Shown here piece after piece: positions 53,401-62,647 of a stretch of DNA of 64,000 bases. A model generated the notes under the pieces. That model saw only the letters and a list, made by a program, of their open reading frames with translations. It searched no databases and was not told where the DNA came from. Where the stretch lies: contig NZ_JACSOH010000005.1 in the NCBI RefSeq assembly GCF_014349235.1, positions 62,001-126,000 on the forward strand. Reading direction: 5' to 3'. This DNA is from Cytophaga sp. FL35. Lineage in GTDB: Bacteria; Bacteroidota; Bacteroidia; Flavobacteriales; Flavobacteriaceae. The position numbers were made by a program, and so were the translations under genes. The stretch's first letter is position 1. Each line of letters begins with the position of its first letter.

Positions 53401-54001
53401 TCCTGTTAACGCCTATGAACAAGTCTAAATCACCATCCCTATCGTAATCAAAAAACTGGGCGTGGGAAGAATATGTATCATCGTCAAGACCGTATGATTT
53501 AGATAATTCTTTAAATACCGGTATGCCACTATCGTTATTTCCCTGATTGATGTACAACAAGTTTTTACGTCTGGAATCTCGCTTTCTAAAGGTATTACAA
53601 ACATAAATATCCAATTTTCCATCAGCGTTAACATCTACCAAAGTAACACCGGAAGACCATTGTAGGGTATCAGTTTTCTGAATTTTTGAAATAGTTGAAA
53701 TATCTTCAAACTTTAAATTTCCCTTATTTAGAAATAATTTGTTTGCTACCTGATTTCCAGAAAAAAATATATCATCATGCCCATCACCATTTAAATCACC
53801 TAAGGCCACACCTGCGCCATTATAAACAAATTCGTTGTCGATTATATTAATAGAATCATTTTCAGTCAATTGATTATTGAAAAGTAAACCTGACACTTGG
53901 GAATCAACTTGTACAAATTTGGATATTGCTTTTTTTTCCTGGCAATTAGTGAGCAAAAGAGCAAATAGACCAAGAGCCGGAAAATAGCTGATATATTTCA
54001 T
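50429..54001 (-). CDS. FG-GAP/VCBS repeat lipoprotein with ASPIC/UnbV domain
   Basis: A 1190-residue lipoprotein (lipobox Cys20, LLLTNCQEK) built from beta-propeller FG-GAP repeats. About fourteen DxDxDG-type calcium loops are visible, for example DLNGDGHDD, DYDRDGDLD, DLDNDGDLD, DINGDGLDD and DYDKDGDLD. In the middle (about residues 500-600) lies an ASPIC/UnbV segment with VRIKLIGEKINRQAIGSTVEIF, SGRGYLSQ and LHFGLGQ. Such CRTAC1-like proteins often accompany SusC/SusD in Bacteroidota and probably bind a glycan or protein at the cell surface. It is third in a susC-susD-FG-GAP order, 118 bases after susD with a hairpin between. Confidence 0.9.
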   Translation of the reverse strand: MKYISYFPALGLFALLLTNCQEKKAISKFVQVDSQVSGLLFNNQLTENDSINIIDNEFVYNGAGVALGDLNGDGHDDIFFSGNQVANKLFLNKGNLKFEDISTISKIQKTDTLQWSSGVTLVDVNADGKLDIYVCNTFRKRDSRRKNLLYINQGNNDSGIPVFKELSKSYGLDDDTYSSHAQFFDYDRDGDLDLFIGVNRIEGIDPTEFRPLEDDGTSMSKDRLYENTYNDSLQQQVFINVSDKAGIRYHGYSHSTVINDFNEDGWPDIYVANDFLSNDLLYINNQDGTFTNRARDMFKHFSLSSMGSDIADIDNNGSLELYTTEMQPYYNKRKKLFQGPSSYQKEIFTKKYDYEKQYTRNTLQTSHGINPETGLPIFGEIAMHSNVKETDWSWTPLFADYDNDGLQDLFITNGFPKDVTDRDFGDFRSTASRLVSKEKLIEAIPEIKIPNFMFQNKGNLEFTDVTDSWGLNFPTYSSGAAYGDLDNDGDLDLVVNNINSNALLLENKSNSTENINHYVRIKLIGEKINRQAIGSTVEIFMDSIRQKKTLLSGRGYLSQPESNLHFGLGQRQKIDSVIITWPNTEKQTFYEIEPDSTNQITYTPKNIQNRKTSIPKSTPLFTKVSDTVNLKHFSRDIDFIDFNFQRTLPHKFSQYGPALSVGDINGDGLDDMFVASSRNYKEKWFIQQDNGTFLQQEVAYKTSENLEEEDAGTLLFDADNDGDLDLYIARGCAQYPEKHIYYQDVLLINDGKGNFEQTNTALPTLTSNASSVKAADYDKDGDLDLFIGSRVLPFAYPMADRSYILKNESTNGTPKFVDATAEVSKQLVRPGLISDALWTDFNNDNWPDLILASEWAPLRFFRNEKGILIEITKDTGIADYSGWWNSIAAVDLDNDGDMDYIAGNVGENINFKATPQEPVKVYAKDLDNNGSIDPLISYFLRDSLGTKKEYLYHPWQDVTKQYVGIRKKFNSFGEFGESTLPEMFSDGLLNDAKVLSLNYMKSSWIENLGDGKFKMHSLPVSAQLAPIFGILPYDVNEDTLMDLMLIGNDYGMEVQQGPADALVGVVLINKGQGQFKTVSLAESQFFVPGDGKSLVHLNTKNDNNIIIASQNNDSLKIFKANRNNIIKSLRVKPNEVKAKVAYKNGSKRLIEFYYGNTFQSQSTRAIQFNEHIEKIDLFTNEGELSRTIGN

Positions 54002-54074
54002 GTAATTGAAATTAAATTATTAGGTAGATAGTACTTTTGGACAAATATGAAAGAACTAGGGTTAAGAAACAAAA

Positions 54075-54100
54075 AAAGCCGCTCTCAAGAGAGCAGCTTT
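54075..54100 (-). terminator. Hairpin downstream of susD
   Basis: Arms AAAGC-GCTCTC / GAGAGC-GCTTT interrupted by one mismatched base, with a 2-base spacer, and a T-run on the minus strand after the stem. It separates susD from the FG-GAP gene and may reduce read-through. Confidence 0.7.
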
Positions 54101-54119
54101 AGTTGATTTAAGAATTATT

Positions 54120-55889
54120 TTAATACCCTGGATTCTGAGTTAAGGCATCAGATAAATCAATCTGAGTTTGAGGGATTGGGAAATACTCATTTTTGCCTGG
54201 ATTAAATGAGGCGCCTCCAAATTTCGTTACCAAATATTGAGATTCATAATCCAAATACTTGTTTAACTCTTCTGCCGCAATACCCCAGCGTACCAAATCA
54301 AAGAACCTATGTCCTTCTCCTGACAGTTCTAATTTACGTTCGAATCTTACAGCGTCACGGGCAAAATCTTGACTTGAAAATGAAGTATATTCGGCTATTA
54401 CATAATTGGCCTCATCTTCGCCGGTTTCCAAATTCTTGACCCAATGTTCAGACTTAGCTGCCCGGGCCCTTACCATGTTTACATACTCCATGGCTTGATC
54501 CAAGTTATTCAGTTCAACTTCCGCTTCTGCCGCCATTAAAAGAACATCGGCATAGCGTATTATCGTATAATTCATTGTTGCATATCCACGAGTCCAAGAG
54601 CTACCATCAGTAAAACTGTTTTCTTGTGATTTGTAATAAATGTATTTTTTCGGGGAATATGGGCCCGCATAAGGCTGGCTACGAATCCAAGCTTTGCCAG
54701 GATGTTCGATCCAGTCTAGGTATTGAATACCCCTTCTTCCGATTGAATGGTCAATTCGGGGATCAAGTGGACCTGCATCTTCAGTGAATGGATCATCTGA
54801 CTCGATATTGAAATCATTAGCCACTTCATTTGCCGGATCGTTATAAGAACCGTCAAGGAGAGGAAGGCCTTCTGCCGTTACCCTAAATGAATTGGCCATT
54901 TCAAAACTTGGTTGAAAAAATCCACAACAGTTTCCGGGACCGTCAGGACCAGTGTTGTAAGGGTAATTCAAATCATCAAAATAGTTGGCGTTGTTGGTAC
55001 TTCCTGTATTATTTGCGGACTCAACATCCATAACCGCTTCGGCGTGATTATCATTTTCCGCGTTATAAATTTCGGCATAGTCATCTAAAAGGGCATATTT
55101 AAGACCGTTAGAGGTTACCCCGTTATCAATCACATCATCAAACCAATCTTTAGCTTCGGCAAAGCTTTGCTGATATAATTTGGCTTTCCCCATGTACGCA
55201 GCGGCAGCCCATTTATTAACTCTACCAGGACCAGTTTCAGCGGGTAGATTGTCATAAGCATACTGAAAATCAGCTTCAATTTGTCCCCAAACATCTGGGC
55301 TATTAGGTAAGGCCGCCAAAGCCGCTTGCTTTTGACCTTCATCTAAGGTTTCATCTAGATAGATGCTTTCATCAATATAAGGAATACTGTTAAAGTGTTT
55401 TTTAAGATCAAAATGAAAATGTCCTCTCAATAGTCTAGCTTCACCCGATATTCTTTTGTAAACATCAGGTTTGGAGCTTTCTAAACCTAGAAGGGTCAAT
55501 TTTTCTAGGGTTTGATTACACCTCTTAATTCCTTCATATCTTCCTAACCAAAAGTTATTGATGTCACCATTGGTTGGGTCAATCTCATATCGCTGGATTG
55601 GATTTATGGAGGAATAATCTCCCGCATCCGTTCCTTTATTGGCCTCACCACCAACAACAGAGCCTGTAACCCAATGGTTGGGTCCTTCAAACCTATTCCC
55701 GAAAACTCCATTTAATGCGGCATAGGCACCAATTAATAATCCTTCAACGCCATCTTCAGAAACAACGAGGTCTCCCGAAACCTGTCCTGTAGGGGCTACT
55801 TCCAGAAATTCGTCACTACAGGAGATGCCAATCGTGAGAAAGGCCATCAGCAGTGCCGATCCAGTTCTAAATTTATTTAATGTTTTCAT
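54120..55889 (-). CDS. SusD/RagB-type glycan-binding outer-membrane lipoprotein
   Basis: A 589-residue lipoprotein (lipobox Cys24, LTIGISCSDEF) of the SusD/RagB family, the lid that captures substrate for the SusC porin. SusD landmarks include LLIGAYAALNGVFG, RYEGIKRCNQTLEKL, ISGEARLLRGHFHFDLKKHF in the TPR region, the YTIIRYADVLLMAAEAEVELN helix and the C-terminal FARDAVRFERKLELSGEGHRFFDLVRWG followed by NPGKNEYFPIPQTQID. It begins 66 bases after susC. The substrate cannot be told from sequence; the nearby esterase and sulfatase remnant hint at a modified polysaccharide. Confidence 0.95.
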   Translation of the reverse strand: MKTLNKFRTGSALLMAFLTIGISCSDEFLEVAPTGQVSGDLVVSEDGVEGLLIGAYAALNGVFGNRFEGPNHWVTGSVVGGEANKGTDAGDYSSINPIQRYEIDPTNGDINNFWLGRYEGIKRCNQTLEKLTLLGLESSKPDVYKRISGEARLLRGHFHFDLKKHFNSIPYIDESIYLDETLDEGQKQAALAALPNSPDVWGQIEADFQYAYDNLPAETGPGRVNKWAAAAYMGKAKLYQQSFAEAKDWFDDVIDNGVTSNGLKYALLDDYAEIYNAENDNHAEAVMDVESANNTGSTNNANYFDDLNYPYNTGPDGPGNCCGFFQPSFEMANSFRVTAEGLPLLDGSYNDPANEVANDFNIESDDPFTEDAGPLDPRIDHSIGRRGIQYLDWIEHPGKAWIRSQPYAGPYSPKKYIYYKSQENSFTDGSSWTRGYATMNYTIIRYADVLLMAAEAEVELNNLDQAMEYVNMVRARAAKSEHWVKNLETGEDEANYVIAEYTSFSSQDFARDAVRFERKLELSGEGHRFFDLVRWGIAAEELNKYLDYESQYLVTKFGGASFNPGKNEYFPIPQTQIDLSDALTQNPGY

Positions 55890-55955
55890 AGTTAAATTTT
55901 TATATAAAAATATCGTTTTTTATTGACTTAAGTATCACAGTATTATTGTTTTACG

Positions 55956-58900
55956 TTATAGGCCAAGCTCTACGCTAAACAAATAACTAGGAGTTGCTGG
56001 ATAATTTCCTACATCTATACCAAAGTTGGTGTCCGCACCGGCAACTACTGGGTCTAAGCCACTATAATCTGTTATTGTCCAAATGTTATTGGCTGCAAGT
56101 CCTACTTTAAGTTTTCCCAAGCCCATTTTTGAAACCAATTGAGAATCAAAACTGTAGGTGAGGGCCAAGCGTTGCAATCTAACGAAACTACCATCTTCTA
56201 CATACCATGAGTTGGCTGCACCACTTGTACTTAGGTTGGAAGCACTTTCCCAAATGGGAGCACCTGCATTATTACCTAATTGAGGAGTCCATGAGTTTTT
56301 GGCGTTTTCGCCCTTTGCAGATCCTTCGAAAGTTCCAAAGAAATCTGTAAACCATTTGGATTGGTTAAAGATTTCATTTCCAAAAGAGGCATACCAGTAG
56401 GTTTCAAACTCCAAGTTCTTATACTTTAAGTTGAGGGTAGCACCACCGGTATAGTCTGGAACTGGACTTCCAATAAAAGTTCTGTCATCAGGAGTAATGG
56501 CACCATCACCATTAACATCTTCATATCTAAAGCGACCAAGGCCTTTTCCATCTTGAGATGGGGAGTTAGCAACTTCTTCCTCAGTATTAAAATAACCAAT
56601 TACATTATATCCAAAGAAAGAAGAAAGTGATTGTCCTACGGCATTTCTAACAGGATTGATACCTCTATACCCAGGACCGTCAAAGAAGTCGATACCAGGG
56701 GCCAAGGCAGTAATCTCGTTCTTTAAAAATGAGTTGTTCAATGTAAGTTCAAAAGACAAATCATCTGTTAGGTCACCGCGGCCAACAATTTGAAAATCAA
56801 GACCTTTGTTGGACATACTTGCTATATTAACTGCTGGTGCGTTTGCTGAATTACCGGTAACACCGGCAAGTTGAAGTTCATATAATAAATCATCATTGGT
56901 TTTTTCCCACCAATCTAGGATGACTTCAAGTTTATTGTTGAATAAAGAAAGGTCAAAACCAACATTAACCGTGGTACTGGTTTCCCATTTTGCATCTGGG
57001 TTACCTATACGGCTTTGGAAGAAACCTTCATCCGCGCCACTATTCTGTCCGCCAATTGGATAAAATGATGTACCTCTTCCTGAAGCAAATAGGGAATATT
57101 GGTTATTAGGATCTACGTTGTTCGAGTTACCCATTTGTCCCCAACCACCTCTAATTTTAAGATCGGAAATAATATCCTGATTTTGCATAAACGGTTCTGC
57201 GATAACCCTCCAAGCGGCAGATACAGCAGGAAATGTACCATATCTATTATTACCTCCAAAACGAGAAGAACCATCTCTACGGATAACCCCAGTGAGGTAA
57301 TATTTCTCATCAAAGTTATAGTCTAACTTTCCAAAGAAAGATGCAAAGTTAACACCGTTGAAAAGTCCGCTGTTTACCACTGGGCTTTGTACCACACTTA
57401 AGTTTTGGAAATCTAAGCTAGTAGAGAAAGGATTGATACCACTACCACTTATAAATCTTCCAACACCCGTGTTCAATGCTTCATACCCGGCAAGGACCTT
57501 CAATTTGTGCACACCAAACAGCTGCTCATAGGTAAGGGTATTGGTAAAAGTCCAATTGAAGTTATAATTACTTCCTTCTGAGAAGGAGTTACTTGCCTCT
57601 GGTTCAGAATCACCAAGGTATCTAAAGTTGTAATCAACAAAATGACTGTTATTATAGGCTCCCCCTAAACTAGATCTAAACGTTAGGGACTCTATAGGTT
57701 TTATTACTACATAGAGGTTACCAAAACCACCAATATTGTAAGCTTTGTCGCTACCGGCGTTCAAGGTTTGCTGCCTAACAGGGTTTCTTGGGTTGTTAAA
57801 TCCAGCTGCTCTGGTACTGGCAAAGCTTCCGAACTCATCGTAAACAGGTATAATCGTTGGCATTCTATAGGCAGAAAGGATTACCGATTCATCATCAGCT
57901 CCGCTAACACCTCCGTCACCACCAAAACCACCTGTAACCGACCTATAGGTAACTTGGAAGTTTTCACCAATACTCATCCATGGGGCAATATCCCATTCAG
58001 AATTAAATCTGGCCGTATACCTTTCGAAGTCATTATTGAGAAGGATACCCGCTTGATTTTGGGCGGAAATACCCATATAATAACGTCCACTTTCATTTCC
58101 TCCGTCAAACCCTAAAGAAAACCTACTTAGAGGAGCTATACGGGTTAGTTCTTTGTACCAATTTGTACCGCGAAGGTTTGGTCTTATAAGGAATACGTTT
58201 TGAGGATCGGCCAAATAATTTGCCCTTACCTGAGCTAGATTTACATCGGAAGCAGAGACTCCGTTTTGACCATCTGCATGCAAATAATCTGGAAATGTAG
58301 GAGTAGGGTTAGAGCCGTACTGCGGATGGGTGTATTGAGGTGCCTCCCCGTTTGCACGAGCATTGTTCTCATACCCCAAATGCGTATAAAAAGCCATATC
58401 CTGCGGATTCAAGTTCTGAGGTGCCCCACTGGAATTAGGGTCGGTAACACCACTTGAGATATTCAAGGACATAGTGGTTCTACGTTTGGTCTTAGATCCT
58501 TGTTTGGTGGAATATACCACCACCCCGTTCGCCGCTCTTGCTCCATAGATAGAGGCAGCGGCCGCATCTTTGAGGACCGTGGTAGTTTCAATATCATCCG
58601 GGTTTAAAAATTCCGTATTGTTAACGGGAACCCCATCAACGACATACAGAGGTTCATTTCCTCCAAATGCACCGAATCCACGAACCCTGATTTGGGAAGT
58701 TGTACCGGGTTGTCCATTTGACAAAACAGTTACACCTGCTACCCTACCTTGTAATTGTTGTTCTACGTTACCAGAGGGTATAGCTGCAAGTTCTTCAGAT
58801 TTAACTATGGAAACCGCAGCAGTAGTTTCCCTTTTTGTTTCTGTTTGATAACCAGTTACAATTACTTCATCAAGTTGGGCCGAATCTTCGGCCAGAGTTA

Positions 58901-59255
58901 CGCTAATGGAGGAGCGACCATTAACCGCTACCTCTTGGGCGACAAAACCTAAATAGCTAATAACTAAAGTTGCCCCATCTTCTACATTTAGGGTAAAGTT
59001 TCCGTCAAAATCTGTTTGTGTACCGTTGGTAGTTCCTTTTTCAATTACGTTAGCACCCGGTAAAGGAACACCTTCACTGTCTAGAATGGTACCACTAACG
59101 GTAGATTGAACTACGTTGACGGTCGTAGAGGTAGTTGGTTCTGGATTTGCTAGAGCCACGTGTGACCCTAACGTCAACATCGATAAAAGTCCTAATCCAG
59201 CTAGGGAGTTTTTTCCCTTGGACTTTAACGAATCATAAACGAGTTTTTGATTCAT
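55956..59255 (-). CDS. SusC/RagA-type TonB-dependent outer-membrane transporter
   Basis: A 1099-residue SusC-family transporter. Signal peptide to about residue 37 (LTLGSHVALA), a carboxypeptidase-regulatory-like domain (VSGTILDSEGVPLPGANVIE to about 130), the TonB-box region DEVIVTGYQTETKRE, plug domain with LQGRVAGVTVLSNGQPG, IRVRGFGAFGGNEPLYVVDGVP and DAAAASIYGARAANGVV, then a 22-stranded barrel ending in SYLFSVELGL. There is no N-terminal STN domain, so it is not directly tied to an anti-sigma/ECF signalling pair, and no such pair is adjacent. First gene of the susC-susD-FG-GAP operon, preceded by a long AT-rich leader. Confidence 0.95.
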   Translation of the reverse strand: MNQKLVYDSLKSKGKNSLAGLGLLSMLTLGSHVALANPEPTTSTTVNVVQSTVSGTILDSEGVPLPGANVIEKGTTNGTQTDFDGNFTLNVEDGATLVISYLGFVAQEVAVNGRSSISVTLAEDSAQLDEVIVTGYQTETKRETTAAVSIVKSEELAAIPSGNVEQQLQGRVAGVTVLSNGQPGTTSQIRVRGFGAFGGNEPLYVVDGVPVNNTEFLNPDDIETTTVLKDAAAASIYGARAANGVVVYSTKQGSKTKRRTTMSLNISSGVTDPNSSGAPQNLNPQDMAFYTHLGYENNARANGEAPQYTHPQYGSNPTPTFPDYLHADGQNGVSASDVNLAQVRANYLADPQNVFLIRPNLRGTNWYKELTRIAPLSRFSLGFDGGNESGRYYMGISAQNQAGILLNNDFERYTARFNSEWDIAPWMSIGENFQVTYRSVTGGFGGDGGVSGADDESVILSAYRMPTIIPVYDEFGSFASTRAAGFNNPRNPVRQQTLNAGSDKAYNIGGFGNLYVVIKPIESLTFRSSLGGAYNNSHFVDYNFRYLGDSEPEASNSFSEGSNYNFNWTFTNTLTYEQLFGVHKLKVLAGYEALNTGVGRFISGSGINPFSTSLDFQNLSVVQSPVVNSGLFNGVNFASFFGKLDYNFDEKYYLTGVIRRDGSSRFGGNNRYGTFPAVSAAWRVIAEPFMQNQDIISDLKIRGGWGQMGNSNNVDPNNQYSLFASGRGTSFYPIGGQNSGADEGFFQSRIGNPDAKWETSTTVNVGFDLSLFNNKLEVILDWWEKTNDDLLYELQLAGVTGNSANAPAVNIASMSNKGLDFQIVGRGDLTDDLSFELTLNNSFLKNEITALAPGIDFFDGPGYRGINPVRNAVGQSLSSFFGYNVIGYFNTEEEVANSPSQDGKGLGRFRYEDVNGDGAITPDDRTFIGSPVPDYTGGATLNLKYKNLEFETYWYASFGNEIFNQSKWFTDFFGTFEGSAKGENAKNSWTPQLGNNAGAPIWESASNLSTSGAANSWYVEDGSFVRLQRLALTYSFDSQLVSKMGLGKLKVGLAANNIWTITDYSGLDPVVAGADTNFGIDVGNYPATPSYLFSVELGL

Positions 59256-59622
59256 AATAATTGTTGTTTGTTAGTTTTAATTGACTTGAGTTTTTACTGG
59301 TTTTTTCAAATTCTAGACGATAGCAAGAGTTAAGAAAACCATAAAACAAGTGTAATGATAACAAAATTTTATGAAAATTTTAAGGTCGTTAATGTGAAAA
59401 TGTAAATTTTTAAAAGTGTATAATTTACTATTATAAATTATGTTATTCTTTGAAATACCTTAATTTATTACGATTCTCACAGTATATAGTATTCCTAATT
59501 ATTAATTTGAAATTTAGGTTGATTCAGTCTGCGGTTTATATTTAAAACATATTTTCCTACATTTTTTAAATTTCTCACTTGTTGTTTTTGAGCCTAACTT
59601 TTTAAATGGAAGAAGGATGATT
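59256..59622. other. AT-rich intergenic region upstream of susC (367 bases)
   Basis: This is the only gene-free stretch above 300 bases. It must hold the susC promoter and leader, but I find no exact TAnnTTTG box on the minus strand and no clear hairpin. It consists mainly of A/T runs (59380-59580). No RNA gene or open frame is seen. Confidence 0.5.
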
Positions 59623-60804
59623 TTAGGGAATCTTAGAGCAAATTAAGAAGGAAGTGGTAGCGTCCATTAGTTTAGTAAAGAAGATATAGCGGGAGCCTCC
59701 GTCCTGTATTTTGTGTTTGCTCTTTATTTCTTGAACTGATAGAGGAAAGTTTCTTGTGCTAATGTTGGCTTTTATTCCTTTTAGCTCTCTCTGAGACTTT
59801 CTGTTGTATGGTAAGGACTTTTCAATTCTAAATCTTCTTCCTGGAAAGTGTATGATGTTTTCTGAAGTATAGAGGTGGCTATTCTCATGTAATTTGTGAA
59901 TACCCAGTTGTTGACTGATGATTTTGAAAGCACCGGATTTTAGAATTGCAGAATTTGGTTCATACAGATATTGTAACGGATTTGAAAATGTCGCCGTTGC
60001 TTCCTGTTCATCCTTGTAGTCAAATTGAAATTGTAGTACGCCTTTTTTGTGAATGTTTACAGTCTCAATGGTGAGTGCATTTGACGCTTCTTTTTTAATT
60101 AACCATAAGAGTTCTTTGACCTCATTTTCCACAGCCACGATATGAATCCCATGAACATTGGTGAGTTCTTTTAGTCCTAAACTAATATCTAAAAGCGGAG
60201 ATGTCTTTATTAGTACTTGATTTGATTTATTTAAAAGTAACTCTAGGTTTTCGATCATATCAGGAGTGCAATCCTGTAACATAAAAACCTTCTTTTTTAA
60301 AGAATCTCTTCTGGAAGGGTCAACGAAAATGGCATCAAATCGTTCTGGAGTCTCCCTCAAAAACTCTATTCCGTTTTTGTTTAGTGCAATGATGTTGTTT
60401 GCTCCAAGTTCCTGAAAATTATGACGTGCAATTTCCGATAGATTTTTATTGATTTCGCAATGGATAATTTTCTCAAATTTTTTACTGAAAAAGTAACTGT
60501 CTACACCCAATCCTCCGGTAAGGTCAACAAGTGATTTTCCGTTGACCAAACTAGACTTGTATTTGGCCGTTGTTTCAGAAGATGTTTGTTCAATATTGAG
60601 TTTGTTGGGGTAGAATATATTGGCAGATTCAAACCAATGGGGAAGCTTTTTTTTGGTCTTGTGATATGCTTCAATTTGCTCGGCTAGCTCTTTATTGGAA
60701 ATATCCTCAAATATGGGCTTTTTTAGCAAAACTGACACAGTGTCAGTGTGTTTTGAATTTTTTATAAAATTCTGTACACCAGACTTTAAAATATTCTTAT
60801 TCAA
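59623..60804 (-). CDS. Class I SAM-dependent methyltransferase with THUMP-like domain
   Basis: A 393-residue predicted RNA methyltransferase. The N-terminal helical part (about 1-95) is followed by a Rossmann methyltransferase core: VDLTGGLGVDSYFFSKKF (SAM motif I), HCEINKNLSEIARHN (motif II), FDAIFVDPSRRD (motif IV, DPxRR) and QVLIKTSPLLDI. The C-terminal about 90 residues are the THUMP-like part with FPGRRFRIEKSLPYNRKSQRELKGIKANISTRNFPL. Proteins of this type are widespread in Bacteroidota but the modified RNA is not known to me. It lies 7 bases after the AI-2E permease stop, in one operon. Confidence 0.85.
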   Translation of the reverse strand: MNKNILKSGVQNFIKNSKHTDTVSVLLKKPIFEDISNKELAEQIEAYHKTKKKLPHWFESANIFYPNKLNIEQTSSETTAKYKSSLVNGKSLVDLTGGLGVDSYFFSKKFEKIIHCEINKNLSEIARHNFQELGANNIIALNKNGIEFLRETPERFDAIFVDPSRRDSLKKKVFMLQDCTPDMIENLELLLNKSNQVLIKTSPLLDISLGLKELTNVHGIHIVAVENEVKELLWLIKKEASNALTIETVNIHKKGVLQFQFDYKDEQEATATFSNPLQYLYEPNSAILKSGAFKIISQQLGIHKLHENSHLYTSENIIHFPGRRFRIEKSLPYNRKSQRELKGIKANISTRNFPLSVQEIKSKHKIQDGGSRYIFFTKLMDATTSFLICSKIP

Positions 60805-60811
60805 ATCTTAA

Positions 60812-61936
60812 CTATAAAGTTTTGGTAAGTGATTTTACCAACTTGTTTTCTGCTAAAAATTCTTTTAAAATGACCTTTATGGCCGTATATCCCGGTACAG
60901 CAATAATCATTCCTACGACTCCAAAAAGCAATCCGGCGATAATGATTATTAAGAAAATTTCCAGAGGGTGAGACTTTACACTATTGGAAAAAATAAATGG
61001 TTGGGAGAAAAAATTATCTACTAACTGGCCTACCACCAAACCAATTAAAACATAGCCGGTTTTAGGTAGTATTACGGTGCTAAAGTCCATGCCCAAATTG
61101 CTGGTCATGGTAAGGACGATCATTATTGCTCCGCCAATGATTGGGCCAACATATGGAATAATGTTAAATAGGGCGCACAAAAAGGCAATTACAATAGCGT
61201 TTTCGATGCCTACAATTAGCAGGGTAATGGTGTAAATGACAAAGAGGATGAATATTTGTAAAAGGAGCCCTACAAAGTACCTTGAAAGTAGGTTGTTAAT
61301 TTTGTCTATAGAGTTTACAGTGCGAGTTTCCTTGTTCTGTGGTACAAATGCCAAAATTCCCCTTTGAAAGAGGTTGCTGTCCTTTAGAAAGAAAAAAGAA
61401 ATGAATAGAACGGAAAACAAACCTATGCTCGCTGAGCTAAGCACATTTAGGAAGGAATTTAGAAAATTAGGGATGAACCCAATATCCAGTCTGTCCACTA
61501 ATGTCTTTTCCAGTTCGCTTTCTTGTAAAATTTCGCCGACCACCTCCGGAGATGCGCCAATAAACTCGGTAATTTCCTTGTAAAGGGTATTGATATTTCC
61601 TTGAAGTTTATCAATATCCAAAAGCGCCAGGTTCTTACCCTGTTCAGATATTAATGGTACGAAAAGTGAGATGATGCCGGCCAATATGGCTACCATGAAA
61701 ATCATGGTAAGGATAACTGCCAAGGTGTTGGGCAGTTTGAGCTTTCGCCTCAAAAAAAGAACGATGGGTCTACCTATCAAAGCAATTACCGCTGCTATTG
61801 CCAAATATGCGATAACCGATTGAATTTGCCATAAAAAATAAAGAACTAGTGCAACTCCCAAGATAATTCCTACGGCCCTCAAAATTCCTTGGGAAATCAT
61901 TTTAGAATTTATTTTTCTTTCCGGTACCTTACTCAT
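60812..61936 (-). CDS. AI-2E family (PerM/YdiK-like) permease
   Basis: A 374-residue membrane protein with about eight helices: two N-terminal hydrophobic pairs (about 18-60 and 70-95), a soluble insertion of about 60 residues (EQGKNLALLDIDKLQGNI), then the C-terminal group including IVIAFLCALFNIIPYVGPIIGG, the most conserved family motif, and FGVVGMIIAVPGYTAIKVIL. Despite the family name, members have varied roles including Na+/H+ antiport; no AI-2 function is implied. It is between the DUF4159 gene (24-base gap) and the THUMP-like methyltransferase. Confidence 0.88.
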   Translation of the reverse strand: MSKVPERKINSKMISQGILRAVGIILGVALVLYFLWQIQSVIAYLAIAAVIALIGRPIVLFLRRKLKLPNTLAVILTMIFMVAILAGIISLFVPLISEQGKNLALLDIDKLQGNINTLYKEITEFIGASPEVVGEILQESELEKTLVDRLDIGFIPNFLNSFLNVLSSASIGLFSVLFISFFFLKDSNLFQRGILAFVPQNKETRTVNSIDKINNLLSRYFVGLLLQIFILFVIYTITLLIVGIENAIVIAFLCALFNIIPYVGPIIGGAIMIVLTMTSNLGMDFSTVILPKTGYVLIGLVVGQLVDNFFSQPFIFSNSVKSHPLEIFLIIIIAGLLFGVVGMIIAVPGYTAIKVILKEFLAENKLVKSLTKTL

Positions 61937-61960
61937 CTTGTTTCTCGCTTTTATAGACTT

Positions 61961-62611
61961 TTAGTTTTTGAAAACGTATGAAATGATATTTGCTCCCATT
62001 TGCAATGCTTTTTGTCTAATATCTTCTGGGTCATTATGAACAGACGGGTCTTCCCATCCATCACCCAGGTCACTTTCTGTTGTGAATAACAAAACCAACC
62101 TGTTTTCGTGAAAAATACCCATAGCTTGTGGGCGTTTTCCGTCGTGCTCGTGAATTTTCGGTAATCCATTTGGGAATGGAAAGGAACTGTTGAAAATGGG
62201 GTGGTCGCGACCAATTTCTTCTAATTGTTGGTTGGGAAAAACTTGTTGCAGCGCTTTTTTTAAATAAGGGGCCATTCCATAATTGTCGTCTATGTGCAAA
62301 AAACCTCCCGAAAAAAGATAGTCCCTTAGATTGGCGGCTTCTTCCTCTGAAAAAACGACATTTCCATGTCCCGTCATATGTAGAAAAGGGTATTGAAAAA
62401 TAAGCGGGCTTCCTACTTCAACGGTTTGAGGTTTTTCATCCAGAGCGGTTTGTATTTTGGTGTTGCAGAATTTTATAAGATTGGGAAGTGCGGTAGGGTT
62501 GGCATACCAATCACCACCACCTTTGTACTTTAAAATAGCAACTTCCTGTGCTGTAAGAGGGAGAAAAGAAAAAGAGGTCAATATAAGGCTGGTTAACAAC
62601 AGTTTTTTCAT
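61961..62611 (-). CDS. DUF4159 exported protein
   Basis: A 216-residue secreted protein with a signal peptide (about 1-21, LLTSLILTSFSFLPLTAQ) and a DUF4159 domain: AILKYKGGGDWYANPTALPNLIKFCN, FLHMTGHGNVVFSEEEAANLRDYLFSGGFLHIDDNYGM, and EIGRDHPIFNSSFPFPNGLPKI. The fold resembles a ThuA/glutamine-amidotransferase-like domain, but no catalytic function is established. A TACATTTG box lies 28 bases upstream. First gene of a three-gene run with the AI-2E permease and the methyltransferase. Confidence 0.87.
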   Translation of the reverse strand: MKKLLLTSLILTSFSFLPLTAQEVAILKYKGGGDWYANPTALPNLIKFCNTKIQTALDEKPQTVEVGSPLIFQYPFLHMTGHGNVVFSEEEAANLRDYLFSGGFLHIDDNYGMAPYLKKALQQVFPNQQLEEIGRDHPIFNSSFPFPNGLPKIHEHDGKRPQAMGIFHENRLVLLFTTESDLGDGWEDPSVHNDPEDIRQKALQMGANIISYVFKN

Positions 62612-62639
62612 AGCGTTTTGACCCTTTGGTTGAATACTT

Positions 62640-62647
62640 CAAATGTA
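62640..62647 (-). promoter_or_regulatory. -7 promoter box TACATTTG for the DUF4159 operon
   Basis: Minus-strand TAnnTTTG match 28 bases before the ATG at 62611. The remaining 240 bases up to rsmE are AT-rich without other visible features. Confidence 0.5.
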
